A DNA stretch of 64,000 bases from Acinetobacter pittii (GCF_034064985.1 NZ_CP139249.1:1612001-1676000); one strand, 5' to 3'. Counted from the first letter of the stretch, positions 1 to 10,019 are shown. Program-made: numbers and translations. Notes: generated by a model from the sequence alone, not told the origin.

Positions 1-2138
1 CAATTGAAGTAACAGAGAACTATGGTGTTGATAGCGATGATTTAAAAGATAAGACTTATCATGTTTTATCTTGGTTATTACCAGAAGCAAATGACATTAA
101 ATTGCGTTTAGGAATGCGTTTAGTTGAAGGAATTTTATTAGAAAATTCAGCTTCACCACTCCGTCATTACTTAGAAACTTGTGGTTATGCTCAATCAACA
201 GGCCCATTAATGGGTGTAGACGATAGTAATTTTGAAATGACTTTCTACTGTGGCGTTCAAGGTTCAAATCCTGAACATGCGCAAAGCTTTAGAGAGGGCG
301 TTTTAAATATTCTGCGTGATGTTGCTGCTAAACCAATTGATAGTAATTTAGTCGATGCAATTTTGCATCAAATCGAGTTGCATCAACGTGAAATTAATGG
401 TGATGGTACACCATATGGTTTAAGTCTAATTTTAAATGGTTTAAGTGGTGCGATTCACCATAGTGACCCAATCCAAATTTGGGATGTCGACAGCGCAATT
501 GCACAGGTTAAAGAAGAGTTGAAGGACCCAATGTGGTTATCAAATCTGATTCAAACGCACTTGTTAGATAATCCGCACCGTGTACAGATGACTTTAGTTC
601 CAGATCCAACCAAGTCTGTAAAAGAACAAGAAGCTGAAAAAGCACGCTTAGTAGCTATTGGTGAAAAACTAACAGACGCTGATAAGGCGGAAATTATTGC
701 TAAGACCAAGGCTCTAGAGGAACGTCAGGATACGCCTGATAACCTTGAGCTATTACCGAAAGTAGGCTTGGAAGACGTACCTGCTGACTTGCATATTGTA
801 CAAGGTCAGTTACGCGAAATTATTTGTAATCGTATGGATACGCCGTTGAACTTGTACCATGCGGGTACGAACGGTATTTACTATCAACAAGTACTTATCC
901 AGATCCCTGAAGATATTGTGAAGTCACCTTACTTCAATTTGCTTTCTATTTTGATGGGTGAAGTAGGTGCTGGTGAGTATGACTATCTTGAACTACAAAA
1001 CTTACAAACAGCTGTAAGTGGTGGTTTGGGAATGGGCGCTTCATTACGTAGTAAAGTTGACGATAAAGATAAAATTAGTGCTTGGTTAACGTTAACGACT
1101 AAATCTTTGACTCAGAAATTTGATGCAATTCATTTATTAAAATTAGCATTTGAACAGCTTCGATTTGATGAAAAAGAGCGAATTATCGAGTTGTTACAAC
1201 AACGTAAGACACGTTGGCAGTCTCGTTTGTCAGGTGCTGGTCATAGCTATGCGATGCAGATTGCTTCCCGTAACATGAGTGCCTTGGCTCAACGCGACTA
1301 TCAAAACACAGGTTTAGGTGCTTTGAACTGGTTGGGTGAGCTTGTTACTAAAATTACCCAAGATGCTGCTGCTTACGATGAGCTGATTGCGGAATTAAAA
1401 CGTATTCATAGTAAGTTGTTGCAAGCACCTAAACAGTTCTTACTTGTCTGTGAAGAACATCAATCTGAACGTTTGGTTGAAGAAATCCAGAATGTTTGGG
1501 ATAAATTAAATGTTGATACAGCTACAGCTGAGTTAACTCAAGTAGAGCAAGCTAATGATAATAATCATGAAGCATGGTTAATTCAGGCCAATGTTCAATT
1601 CTGTGCGTCTGCATATCAAGCCGTAGAAGTATCACATCCAGATGCGGCTCCATTAATGGTGTTGGCAGCTTATTTACGTAACGGATTCTTGCACAGTGCT
1701 ATCCGTGAAAAAGGTGGTGCTTATGGTGGCGGTGCTAGTTATGATGGAAATGCTTGTTCATTCCGTTTCTTTAGCTACCGTGACCCACGTTTAGCGGAGA
1801 CGTTTAAAGACTTTGAAGCAAGCGTGCAATGGTTATTAAATACAGAGCAACAACCACATCAGCTTGAAGAAGCGATTCTTGGTTTAGTGGCAAGTATGGA
1901 TAAACCAGGCTCTCCAGCGGGTGAAGCGATTACAGCATGTTATGCATTGTTGCATGCGAGAACACCAGCTTTCCGTCGTACTTTGCGTGAAAGATTGTTG
2001 CATGTAACATTGGATGATTTAAAACGTGTTGCTCGTCAATATTTAGTAGAGCAAACTCCTGTAAAAGCTGTAGTTGCGCCATTTGCTAAACGTGATGAAT
2101 TGCAGCAATTAGGTTTCACCATTCAACAAGTTAATTAA
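1..2138 (+). CDS. Insulinase-family (M16, PreP-like) zinc peptidase, 5' end missing
   Basis: The reading frame is open from base 3 and gives about 711 residues. PreP-like M16C peptidases run near 970-1000 residues, so roughly the first quarter, including the zinc-binding HXXEH motif, lies before the window and cannot be checked. What is visible is the second half of the N-terminal M16 domain, a charged helical middle region of the M16C-associated type (about bases 600-730), and a C-terminal M16 fold with the signature RExGGAYGGG near bases 1705-1735. The family degrades short unstructured peptides inside a closed clamshell chamber. The stop is followed after 21 bases by pldA, so the two may be co-transcribed. 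Family call is firm; cellular substrate is unknown. Confidence 0.85.
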   Translation, partial: IEVTENYGVDSDDLKDKTYHVLSWLLPEANDIKLRLGMRLVEGILLENSASPLRHYLETCGYAQSTGPLMGVDDSNFEMTFYCGVQGSNPEHAQSFREGVLNILRDVAAKPIDSNLVDAILHQIELHQREINGDGTPYGLSLILNGLSGAIHHSDPIQIWDVDSAIAQVKEELKDPMWLSNLIQTHLLDNPHRVQMTLVPDPTKSVKEQEAEKARLVAIGEKLTDADKAEIIAKTKALEERQDTPDNLELLPKVGLEDVPADLHIVQGQLREIICNRMDTPLNLYHAGTNGIYYQQVLIQIPEDIVKSPYFNLLSILMGEVGAGEYDYLELQNLQTAVSGGLGMGASLRSKVDDKDKISAWLTLTTKSLTQKFDAIHLLKLAFEQLRFDEKERIIELLQQRKTRWQSRLSGAGHSYAMQIASRNMSALAQRDYQNTGLGALNWLGELVTKITQDAAAYDELIAELKRIHSKLLQAPKQFLLVCEEHQSERLVEEIQNVWDKLNVDTATAELTQVEQANDNNHEAWLIQANVQFCASAYQAVEVSHPDAAPLMVLAAYLRNGFLHSAIREKGGAYGGGASYDGNACSFRFFSYRDPRLAETFKDFEASVQWLLNTEQQPHQLEEAILGLVASMDKPGSPAGEAITACYALLHARTPAFRRTLRERLLHVTLDDLKRVARQYLVEQTPVKAVVAPFAKRDELQQLGFTIQQVN

Positions 2139-2159
2139 AATAAAAATTGGAGATTGAAC

Positions 2160-3311
2160 ATGGCGTTCAAACAATTTGAACGCACATCTTTACAGCTAAG
2201 CATGGGAATCGTGCTTAGCTGTTTGTGTGCGTCTGTGACATATGCTGACACCTTGGCACCTGTAACCCCCGCGACAGTAGATGCATGTGTTGCTCTTGCT
2301 TCGAATGCCGATCGTCTGGCTTGTTACGACTCTGTATTTAAACCAGCAGCTCTACCTGTTGTACAAACCGCGGTAGTACCTGAACCTGTTAAAAAAATTG
2401 ATCAGCCTGTTGTTCAACCAGAAACCTTTAAAGAGAAGGTAGTAGATACAGTTAGTAATATTAAAGTGATTGGTAAAGCACCGAAACTTCAACCTACTAC
2501 CTCTCTGCTAGATCAACGTTGGGAGCTATCTGAAGAGAGTAAATTAGGTGTTTGGAATATTCGTGCTTATCAGCCTGTCTATTTACTACCTGTATTCTGG
2601 ACTAGTGATAAAAATGAATTACCTACTAGCCCAAATCCAAACAACGTAGAACATACAGCCCAAAACCTGAAATCAACAGAAAGTAAATTTCAGATTTCTT
2701 TAAAGACCAAAGCTTGGGAAAATATTTTTGGAAATAATGGGGATTTGTGGGTAGGGTATACACAATCTTCACGCTGGCAGACGTTCAATGCTGAAGAATC
2801 TCGCCCATTCCGTGAAACGAACTATGAGCCAGAAGCAAGTTTAATGTTTAGAACGAACTACGAGTTGCTTGGTTTAGATGGGCGTTTGCTTGGAGTTACC
2901 TTAAACCATCAGTCAAATGGTCGTTCAGATCCATTATCTCGTAGCTGGAACCGTGTAATTTTTAATGTTGGATTGGAGCGTGGTAATTTTGCTTTAATGC
3001 TTCGTCCATGGATTCGTCTTGAAGAAGATAGTAAAGATGATAATAATCCGGATATTGAAGATTACATTGGTCGTGGTGATTTAACAGCGTTTTATAAGTG
3101 GAAGCAGAATGACTTCTCTTTAATGCTGCGTCATTCATTGAAAGGTGGTGATGACTCTCATGGTGCGGTGCAATTTGATTGGGCTTTTCCAATCAGTGGC
3201 AAGTTACGCGGACATTTCCAATTATTTAATGGTTATGGTGAAAGCTTGATTGATTATAACCATCGAGCAACGTATGTCGGTTTGGGTGTATCGCTCTTGA
3301 ATTGGTACTAA
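2160..3311 (+). CDS. pldA: Outer membrane phospholipase A
   Basis: Predicted outer-membrane phospholipase A1/A2 that hydrolyses misplaced phospholipids in the outer leaflet. The 383-residue protein starts with a signal peptide ending about residue 31 (SVTYA-D). An N-terminal periplasmic extension of about 100 residues follows, then the beta-barrel. Family signatures are clear: YTQSSRWQ, ETNYEPE and NHQSNGRSDPLSRSWNR, which holds the catalytic His and Ser; the closing strand ends LLNWY. ATG 2160 is preferred over an upstream in-frame TTG at 2154 because GGAG at 2149-2152 is correctly spaced only for the ATG. A strong terminator follows. E. coli PldA is shorter (289 aa); the extension is usual in Acinetobacter-type homologues. 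Confidence 0.9.
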   Translation: MAFKQFERTSLQLSMGIVLSCLCASVTYADTLAPVTPATVDACVALASNADRLACYDSVFKPAALPVVQTAVVPEPVKKIDQPVVQPETFKEKVVDTVSNIKVIGKAPKLQPTTSLLDQRWELSEESKLGVWNIRAYQPVYLLPVFWTSDKNELPTSPNPNNVEHTAQNLKSTESKFQISLKTKAWENIFGNNGDLWVGYTQSSRWQTFNAEESRPFRETNYEPEASLMFRTNYELLGLDGRLLGVTLNHQSNGRSDPLSRSWNRVIFNVGLERGNFALMLRPWIRLEEDSKDDNNPDIEDYIGRGDLTAFYKWKQNDFSLMLRHSLKGGDDSHGAVQFDWAFPISGKLRGHFQLFNGYGESLIDYNHRATYVGLGVSLLNWY

Positions 3312-3322
3312 GACGCTATAAG

Positions 3323-3349
3323 AAAAGCCGCTTTTAAAGCGGCTTTTTT
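3323..3349. terminator. Bidirectional intrinsic terminator between pldA and ktrB
   Basis: A perfect 12-bp stem (AAAAGCCGCTTT / AAAGCGGCTTTT) is followed by T's and preceded by A's, so it can end transcription of both convergent genes pldA and ktrB. Confidence 0.85.
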
Positions 3350-3350
3350 A

Positions 3351-4688
3351 TTATCCAATTTGTATGTTGGCTTGAGGGTGTTTGAGTCGACTCTTTTTAG
3401 GAGTAGCAATTAAATAGGCGAGTGTTAATGGTCCAAGCCGTCCAGCAAACATGAGTAGGCTTAAAATGAATAAACTACCATTATGTAAATCTGGTGTGAT
3501 TCCACGAGACAGGCCCACTGTACATGCCGCTGAAACAACCTCAAAAAGCAAATTCATAAAATCTGCTTTAGGCTCTAAAAGTAAAAGAATAAAGAAGCCA
3601 ATGAAAATCAGTATGCTCGTAATAGCAGTCACTGCTAATGCTTTATAGGTGGTTTCGTGAGATACAGAGTGATTAAATATCCTAATTTCATCTGTACGGC
3701 GCAAAAATGAAATTACACTCAGCACTAAAATGACAAAGGTGCCAACTTTGATTCCACCCGCGGTACTCAGTGAACCACCACCAATAAACATCAGTAACAT
3801 CATCAGTAGCGAGCTACTGTTGGTCATTGCACCTGTATCAATGGTATTAAAACCTGAGGAACGAGGGACTGTTGCTTGAAACCAAGCGTTTAAGGCTTGT
3901 TCACCTGAGTTTAACATCCCTAAAGTCGCGGGATTTTGAGCTTCTAAAGCCCATATTAAAATAAAGGCAACGAGGTTGATAATTGCAATAGTGGTAAGAA
4001 TAAGCTTGCTATTTGGCGTTAGTTTTTTCCATCTTTTGTTTTGCTTAATATCCATGAGCACTAAAAAACCAAGACCACCTAAGGTATAAAGGATGCTAAT
4101 GGTAATACAAATAATATAGTTGCTTTGAAAATTCATTAAGCTGTTGGAAAATAATGAAAAACCAGCATTATTAAATGAGGAAATACTGTAAAAAGCTGCA
4201 TAATATAAACCGCGTGCAAACCCATAGGTTGGTGCAAAAGCGGCGGTAAGAATAACTGTACCAATCAGCTCAAAAATAAGGGTGTAAGTGACAACTCCTT
4301 TAGCAACAAAGGTAACTTTTGATAGGCTTGTTTGCCCGAGACTATCTTGAGCCATCATTTGCTGTTTAAGACCAACTTTTGGTGACAAACTTAATGCGGC
4401 CAATATCGCAAAAGTCATAAAACCCAAACCGCCAGACTGGATCAGTAATAAAATAATAGTTTGCCCAAAGAGGGTAAAAGACTCATGAATATTTAAAACA
4501 GATAGACCAGTAATGGTAACTGCTGAGGTGGCTGTAAAAAGCGCATCCATCCAACTGACATTGCCTGTATTCGCAAATGGCAATTTAAGTAATAAAGTGC
4601 CAAAAGTAATAAAGCCTAAAAACCCTAGCGCTAAAAGTGAAGGAGGGCTTAAATTTAACGTTTTATGAGGCTTGGGATATATAGACAT
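3351..4688 (-). CDS. ktrB: Potassium uptake channel subunit, KtrB/TrkH family
   Basis: Integral membrane subunit of a Ktr-type K+ (possibly Na+-coupled) uptake system, 445 aa. Four repeated M1-P-M2 units are visible, each with a selectivity-filter glycine context: TSAVTITGLSVL, SFNNAGFSLF, PRSSGFNTID and CTVGLSRGIT. The length (about 445 aa, without the two extra N-terminal helices of TrkH) fits KtrB better than TrkH. It lies 18 bp downstream of ktrA on the same strand, so channel and gating subunit form one operon. Start ATG has no obvious Shine-Dalgarno, suggesting translational coupling to ktrA. Confidence 0.85.
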   Translation of the reverse strand: MSIYPKPHKTLNLSPPSLLALGFLGFITFGTLLLKLPFANTGNVSWMDALFTATSAVTITGLSVLNIHESFTLFGQTIILLLIQSGGLGFMTFAILAALSLSPKVGLKQQMMAQDSLGQTSLSKVTFVAKGVVTYTLIFELIGTVILTAAFAPTYGFARGLYYAAFYSISSFNNAGFSLFSNSLMNFQSNYIICITISILYTLGGLGFLVLMDIKQNKRWKKLTPNSKLILTTIAIINLVAFILIWALEAQNPATLGMLNSGEQALNAWFQATVPRSSGFNTIDTGAMTNSSSLLMMLLMFIGGGSLSTAGGIKVGTFVILVLSVISFLRRTDEIRIFNHSVSHETTYKALAVTAITSILIFIGFFILLLLEPKADFMNLLFEVVSAACTVGLSRGITPDLHNGSLFILSLLMFAGRLGPLTLAYLIATPKKSRLKHPQANIQIG

Positions 4689-4706
4689 ATTCTAGAGTTC
4701 GTTTTC

Positions 4707-5357
4707 TTATAAGAAGCAATTAGAAAGTTTCTTTAACTGCGATAAATGACCTTCTAAAATAAGAATATCATGTGTTTGCAAAGTAAAATTTTCTTCAGTC
4801 TCAAACAAAATTTGCTGCTGTCTTTTCACGAGCAATGTTTTAACCTGAGGAGCTTGCTGCATAATGCCATATAAATTGATGCCATTAAGCTTATCTGGGA
4901 TCTCAATTTTTATAATGTAATGGTCATCTTCTAAAGACATATAGCGACTTACCATTGGGTAATTCAGAGCTTGAGCAACTCTCACCCCCATATCTTCTTC
5001 AGGGTGAATAATTTTATTGATATTGAGGTGTGACAAAATCGTGTGATGAGCTTTGGTTTTTGCTTTGACCCAAATTTTATCAATTCCCAGATTTTTTAAG
5101 TTCAATACACACAAAATACTGGCTTCAATATCTTCACCAATTGCAACAACAACCGCATCACAATTTTGAATATTCAATTCGTCAAGCACATGTTCATCGG
5201 TAGCGTCAGCAATGACGGCATGAGTTAAAACATCGGCAAGGTTCTCTACATTCTTTTTGACTGTATCAATGCCAATAACATCATGATTTAATTTTGTGAG
5301 TTCTTGAGCAACTGTTGCTCCAAAACTTCCCAAGCCGATGACCGCGAACTGTGCCAT
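4707..5357 (-). CDS. ktrA: KtrA/TrkA-type RCK gating subunit
   Basis: Cytoplasmic nucleotide-binding RCK subunit that gates KtrB. The 216-residue protein opens with a Rossmann glycine motif (VIGLGSFG) and has the GIDTVKKNVE strand end and a downstream acidic/His region, followed by a C-terminal RCK_C-type domain. A longer frame runs upstream to 5498, but it crosses the ilvA terminator region. ATG 5357 is the correct start: it has AAAAGG at a good distance, begins directly with the Rossmann fold, and gives the usual KtrA length. It is transcribed ahead of ktrB. Confidence 0.87.
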   Translation of the reverse strand: MAQFAVIGLGSFGATVAQELTKLNHDVIGIDTVKKNVENLADVLTHAVIADATDEHVLDELNIQNCDAVVVAIGEDIEASILCVLNLKNLGIDKIWVKAKTKAHHTILSHLNINKIIHPEEDMGVRVAQALNYPMVSRYMSLEDDHYIIKIEIPDKLNGINLYGIMQQAPQVKTLLVKRQQQILFETEENFTLQTHDILILEGHLSQLKKLSNCFL

Positions 5358-5457
5358 AAATAACCTTTTATACTTAATTAGGGCTTTATTTTTAATGATA
5401 TTTTCTTTGAGATAAAGAGAAGCAATGTAAATATAGAAAATATTGGGCTTAAATAAT

Positions 5458-5487
5458 AAAAAAGCCGACAAATTTGTCAGCTTTTTT
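5458..5487 (-). terminator. Intrinsic terminator downstream of ilvA
   Basis: Inverted repeat AAAAAAGC-C-GACA / TGTC-A-GCTTTTTT with an AATT loop, one mismatch, and a T-run on the minus strand just past the ilvA stop. It isolates ilvA from ktrA, which continues in the same direction. Confidence 0.75.
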
Positions 5488-5501
5488 ATCAAAATCAAAG
5501 A

Positions 5502-7043
5502 TTATTTCAAGAAACGCTTATAGCCCACATTGTCAGTAATTTCTGCATATGGATAGCTAATTTGCTCGAGTGTCTCAATCAATCCATCAGGGTTTTGTTT
5601 AGCATCGGTTGCTTGTAAGCCAACTAAAACACGACCTTCTGCTGCACCATGGTTACGGTAATGGAAGAGGGTAATGTTGTGAGTTGGACCTAAACGAGTT
5701 AAGAATGTTAAGAGGGCGCCTGGACGTTCAGGGAACTCAACACGGAACAATCTTTCATCATCTAGATTTGCATGACCACCAATTAAATAACGAATATGTA
5801 ATTTGGCAACTTCATCGTCAGAAAGGTCATCTACAATATAATCTTGCTGTTTTAATTGTTCCAAAATTTCATGGCGCTCTGCATCTCCACCTTTTAAACT
5901 AATACCGACGAATACTTGTGCTTCCTCTGTATTGTTTGCTCGGTAGTTAAACTCAGTAATATTGCGGCCTTGTAAAGCACGGCAGAAGCCTAAGAATGCG
6001 CCTTTTTCTTCAGATAAGGTAACTGCATAAATCGCTTCGCGTTGCTCACCTAACTCGGTACGCTCAGCAATATAACGGAGGCGGTCAAAATTCATATTGG
6101 CGCCGCACACAATCGACACCATATTTTTATTACTGATTTTATGTTCGTGAATATATTTTTTGATACCCGCTAAAGCCATTGCGCCAGAAGGTTCAACAAT
6201 GCTGCGGTTTTCATCAAATGTGTCTTTAATTGCTGCACAAATTTCATCTGTATTCACAGTCACAATATCAGGATCAACAATCGGGCCTGAGTTATCAGAT
6301 TTGCGCAAACGAATAATATCAAATGGTAAAGCACCAATTTGGGCAACAGCTGTACCATCTGCAAATAGGCCTACATGTGGCAAAATTACACGTTCATTTG
6401 CTTCTAAAGCTGCCTTTAAACAAGCAGACTCTTCATATTCAACGCCAATAACTTTTACATGCGGTGCAACTTCTCCAAGGTAAGCTGCTACGCCTGAAAT
6501 AAGGCCACCGCCACCTACGGCAACAAACACGTACTCTACATCACGCCATTGACGTAAAATTTCATTGGCAATTGTGCCTTGACCTGCAATGACAAGTTCA
6601 TCGTCATAAGGTGGAATAAATACAAGACCTTCAACTTCTGCACGTTGTTGAGCATATTTATTTGCGATATCAAAGCTATCGCCATGTAATACGACTTGAC
6701 CACCTAAGCGTTTAACAGCCTGAACTTTAATGTCAGGTGTTGTGCTCGGCATAACAATAATAGCGGGAATTCCTAATCTTTGTCCTGACAATGCGACGCC
6801 TTGAGCATGGTTACCCGCAGAGGCACAAATTACTCCGCGTTCAAGTTGTTCTTTAGGTAATTGACTAATACGGTTATAGGCACCGCGTAATTTAAAAGAA
6901 AAAACGGGTTGTAAATCTTCACGCTTAAAACGAATTGTATTATTTAATTTTTGACTAATTCGTGGAGCTGCTTCGAGAGGTGTTTCAATTGCAACATCAT
7001 AAACCGTTGCTTGTAAAATTTGTCGTACCACACGAGACAGCAT
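5502..7043 (-). CDS. ilvA: Threonine ammonia-lyase (threonine deaminase), biosynthetic
   Basis: PLP enzyme converting threonine to 2-oxobutanoate, the first committed step of isoleucine synthesis. The 513-aa length matches long biosynthetic IlvA. The catalytic domain shows the PLP lysine in SFKLRGAYN (about residue 50), SAGNHAQG, the glycine-rich VGGGGLISG phosphate loop and CGANMNFDRL. Two ACT-like regulatory domains follow (about 335-410 and 430-510), the basis of isoleucine inhibition and valine activation. Two ATGs are possible (7049 and 7043); GGGAAG at 7051-7056 is spaced for 7043. It is divergent from rpiA across about 107 bp. Confidence 0.93.
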   Translation of the reverse strand: MLSRVVRQILQATVYDVAIETPLEAAPRISQKLNNTIRFKREDLQPVFSFKLRGAYNRISQLPKEQLERGVICASAGNHAQGVALSGQRLGIPAIIVMPSTTPDIKVQAVKRLGGQVVLHGDSFDIANKYAQQRAEVEGLVFIPPYDDELVIAGQGTIANEILRQWRDVEYVFVAVGGGGLISGVAAYLGEVAPHVKVIGVEYEESACLKAALEANERVILPHVGLFADGTAVAQIGALPFDIIRLRKSDNSGPIVDPDIVTVNTDEICAAIKDTFDENRSIVEPSGAMALAGIKKYIHEHKISNKNMVSIVCGANMNFDRLRYIAERTELGEQREAIYAVTLSEEKGAFLGFCRALQGRNITEFNYRANNTEEAQVFVGISLKGGDAERHEILEQLKQQDYIVDDLSDDEVAKLHIRYLIGGHANLDDERLFRVEFPERPGALLTFLTRLGPTHNITLFHYRNHGAAEGRVLVGLQATDAKQNPDGLIETLEQISYPYAEITDNVGYKRFLK

Positions 7044-7150
7044 GTTCATCTTCCCTATAACAGTTTAAAATAGGAAATTATTGTAGCAAACCCTTGTGCA
7101 TTTGCGCCGTTTATTGGCGCATAAATGTCAAAAAATAGTTGAGTGATGTA

Positions 7151-7822
7151 ATGAGCCTATATGCAACCCAAGATGAAAAGAAACAAGCTGCTGCGAAAGC
7201 TGCTTTAAAACACTTACCCAAAGGTGGCATTTTGGGTGTTGGGACTGGAAGTACCGTAAACTTTCTAATTGATTTACTCCCAGAATTACAATTAGAAGCA
7301 GCTGTGGCAAGTTCTCAAGCAACTGCTGATCGTCTTAAAAAACTTGGTATTGAAGTGGTTGATATGAACCATGTAGGTAGCCTAGATGCTTATGTTGATG
7401 GTGCAGATGAGATTGACCGTCATATGCATATGATTAAAGGTGGCGGTGCTGCATTAACACGTGAAAAAATCGTTGCATCAATTGCTAAGAAATTTGTGTG
7501 TATTGTTGATGATTCAAAATGGGTTGATCAACTTGGACGTGATTTTCCACTTCCTGTAGAAGTTATTCCAATGGCGCGTTCGGCTGTAGCTCGTAAATTG
7601 GTAAGTTTAGGTGGTGACCCAGTTTATCGTGAAGGTGTAGTTACAGATAACGGTAATGTGATTTTGGATGTTTTCAATCTTAATATCTTAAATGCTATTG
7701 AGCTGGAAAAAACAATTAACAATATTCCTGGTGTGGTAACTAATGGTATCTTCGCCTTAAATCCAGCAACGATTGCAATTGTTGCAACAAATAATGGTAT
7801 TGAAGAGCGTACAGCACAGTAA
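7151..7822 (+). CDS. rpiA: Ribose-5-phosphate isomerase A
   Basis: Interconverts ribose 5-phosphate and ribulose 5-phosphate in the pentose phosphate pathway. The 223-aa protein has the RpiA signatures [20 protein letters not shown] (catalytic Asp pair), [12 protein letters not shown] (catalytic region) and [13 protein letters not shown] 7151 gives the usual RpiA length; a longer frame would need TTG 7139. The stop codon overlaps the ATG of the next gene (TAATG), so the metalloprotease is translationally coupled. Confidence 0.93.
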   Translation: MSLYATQDEKKQAAAKAALKHLPKGGILGVGTGSTVNFLIDLLPELQLEAAVASSQATADRLKKLGIEVVDMNHVGSLDAYVDGADEIDRHMHMIKGGGAALTREKIVASIAKKFVCIVDDSKWVDQLGRDFPLPVEVIPMARSAVARKLVSLGGDPVYREGVVTDNGNVILDVFNLNILNAIELEKTINNIPGVVTNGIFALNPATIAIVATNNGIEERTAQ

Positions 7823-8502
7823 TGTCTGCAAAAATGCCAGAGATTAAAATCGTTCGACACGTAAGAGCAAGAAAATTGCGCTTACGTGTTGAGCCTGCTT
7901 CAATCCGTCTTACGGTTCCTTTATTTTGTAGTAAAAAGCAAATTCAGCATTTTTTAGCGCAATCTGAACAATGGTTAACCGAGACGTGGAATAAACAACA
8001 AAACGTCCAATCGGCATCCATTGATATTCCTTCCGAAATCTATTTCTTTAATAAAGAACAGCCATTTCAAGTGATTGTGCAAAAGCAGCATCGTGTTTTT
8101 CAATTCGACTGGGAAAACAATTCTTTATTTATTAAAGATACACAGCCATATTTGGCATTACAAAGTGCAGTTATTGCCTATGCTAAACAAGAATTACCAG
8201 AGCTTTTAAAAGAATTAAGTGAGCACACTCATTTGGCTTATAGGGAGTGTACAATTCGCCGCCCGAAAACTCGGTGGGGAAGTTGTAGTAGTCAGCATAA
8301 TATTATGCTACATGCAGGACTAGTACTCATGTCATATGAAATTGCTCGCTATGTGGCTATTCATGAGTTGGCACATACTAAACATTTTGATCATAGCCCT
8401 GCATTTTGGGCAGAAGTTGAAAAATACGATCTATATTTTCAAAAACACCGCAGACAACTTAAATTAAATCCATTGCCTGCATGGTGGTATGTTTCAGCTT
8501 AA
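7822..8502 (+). CDS. SprT/YgjP-type zinc metallopeptidase (DUF45 / M48 family)
   Basis: 226-aa protein of the YgjP family. The HExxH zinc site is HELAHTKHFDHSPAFW near the C-terminus, preceded by the family motif RRPKTRWGSCS, which normally sits just before the metal site. The third ligand is probably the His in HFDHSPAFW. No signal peptide, so cytoplasmic. Substrates for this family are not established. Coupled to rpiA by a one-base stop/start overlap. Its last four bases overlap the 3' end of the convergent lipoprotein gene. Confidence 0.8.
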   Translation: MSAKMPEIKIVRHVRARKLRLRVEPASIRLTVPLFCSKKQIQHFLAQSEQWLTETWNKQQNVQSASIDIPSEIYFFNKEQPFQVIVQKQHRVFQFDWENNSLFIKDTQPYLALQSAVIAYAKQELPELLKELSEHTHLAYRECTIRRPKTRWGSCSSQHNIMLHAGLVLMSYEIARYVAIHELAHTKHFDHSPAFWAEVEKYDLYFQKHRRQLKLNPLPAWWYVSA

Positions 8503-10019
8503 CTAAAACTACATTCTAGTTGAGGTGTTTGTAAGCTATCGGGTGCTTTTCGGCTATCTAAACCTGCTTTAGCACTAATAATTTTATTTGCTTTAATAGA
8601 TAATTGGATAAAGTTGTATTGTTGCGTCGTGTTATTTGGTGCGGCTGAACTTGAATTGAGTAAATAACTTGAACTAGCAGCATCTGTTTGCAATAAATTA
8701 TCGGTACTATCAGCACTTAAAGCAGCACGATAAATTTGTGAACCTTTACTTAAGTCGATTTGACCGTTCGCGCGAAAATTAAGCTGACATCCAGTTGAGG
8801 TGTCTTCATAGTGACCCACTAAATAGTCTGTAGCTGGTAGGTTTGGATCTGATAGATTGATGCTGGTTAAGCCTTGTTTGCATGGGTAGGTTGATCCATT
8901 ACACGTCGCTGTGGTGGTAAACCCAACAGCTCTACGGTAATCTCCAGCACCGTCAATGCGAATGAATGTTGTTGAATTTACAGTAGGAACAATTCCTGAG
9001 TACTGTTTATTTTTTAAAAGATCATATCCTACTTGGTCAAGACGAGGTTGGTCTTGCAAAACTGCTAGTTGTAAGGTGGCTGCTCGTAGATTAGTAGCAA
9101 AATAATCACGTGTCGCCTTTTGATTGGCTGCAATATCTAACAGAGTGTTTTTGATTGGATCAATATTATCAGGAGCAGCATTAAAAATAGGGGTGAATAT
9201 TGCTGGGTCCCCATGAAGTTTTTTCCCATCCAGAAAGCCATCTTTTAAATCAGTTGCTAAACTTTTAACAAGTTCTTGGTAGGTGTTTGCTCCGCCATGA
9301 ATTGTTGACCAATATTGTAAGTAACCAAAGCTAAGGTAGCTATCCACATATGTACTAGGTTTAGTAGTTGAGTACTCTGAAAAAGTTAAATCAATAAGAA
9401 GGTTGGTTGGACTTAAACTTGGAATGTCTGCATCTTTGAACGCATTAAGAAGAGATCTATAAACATCGTGAGAAGCTAAATCCACATGTAATTGCTCAAT
9501 ACGGGTTGGGTCAACCGTTTCTTGAGAGAGTTGTCCCGAACGTATGACAGCTCGTTGATAAACTGCTTCACTGCTTGGACTAATGAATTGGGTTCTACTA
9601 CTTACCGTATTGGGTGTAATGAATGTACGGTAAGTGCCAGATAAATTTTGATATTTTGAAGTAATTGGGTCAAACACTTGAGATGAGCTTTGAGTTGTAA
9701 TTTCTACACGATATAAACGATTCAATTTTGTAGTAGGAATTTTGACATTAAAACTATTTAAACTTGCAATTGAAGTATCCACTAAAACAGCGTTGTTGGT
9801 GTTGTCATATACCTTAAGTTGGATATTACGCATCTCTACAGGAGTTTTTAAGGTCACATCAGTTGTTGCTTCAGGTGTAGGGTCAACAGGCGTTGGGGTA
9901 GTGGGTGAATTGCCTCCACTACTACTTCCACCTCCGCAACCAGTAAGGGCTACACTTAAAATTAATGTGCTCAAGCCAAGGTACGTGCGTAATTTTGTTT
10001 CTTTTGATTGTTGAAGCAT
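8499..10019 (-). CDS. Large lipoprotein of unknown function
   Basis: 506 aa. The signal peptide ends in a lipobox LTGC (residues about 25-28), then a Gly/Ser and Pro/Thr-rich tether (GGGSSSGG, PTTPTPVDPTP), then a mostly beta/helical soluble domain. No enzymatic motif is recognised. Cysteines in the last third (ATCNGSTYPCKQG, GCQLNF, LECSFS) could form disulfides in the periplasm. GGAGAG lies about 8 bases before the ATG. The gene stands alone, convergent with the metallopeptidase and divergent from argC. It may be an outer-membrane or surface lipoprotein; function cannot be inferred. Confidence 0.8.
   Translation of the reverse strand: MLQQSKETKLRTYLGLSTLILSVALTGCGGGSSSGGNSPTTPTPVDPTPEATTDVTLKTPVEMRNIQLKVYDNTNNAVLVDTSIASLNSFNVKIPTTKLNRLYRVEITTQSSSQVFDPITSKYQNLSGTYRTFITPNTVSSRTQFISPSSEAVYQRAVIRSGQLSQETVDPTRIEQLHVDLASHDVYRSLLNAFKDADIPSLSPTNLLIDLTFSEYSTTKPSTYVDSYLSFGYLQYWSTIHGGANTYQELVKSLATDLKDGFLDGKKLHGDPAIFTPIFNAAPDNIDPIKNTLLDIAANQKATRDYFATNLRAATLQLAVLQDQPRLDQVGYDLLKNKQYSGIVPTVNSTTFIRIDGAGDYRRAVGFTTTATCNGSTYPCKQGLTSINLSDPNLPATDYLVGHYEDTSTGCQLNFRANGQIDLSKGSQIYRAALSADSTDNLLQTDAASSSYLLNSSSAAPNNTTQQYNFIQLSIKANKIISAKAGLDSRKAPDSLQTPQLECSFS

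Noticed and set aside
5358..5498. N-terminal extension of ktrA
   Set aside because: It would read through the ilvA terminator and add 47 unlikely residues; ATG 5357 has a good ribosome site.
7103..7121. TGCGCC-N7-GGCGCA dyad between ilvA and rpiA
   Set aside because: Short arms, no second copy and no fit to a known operator; noted only.
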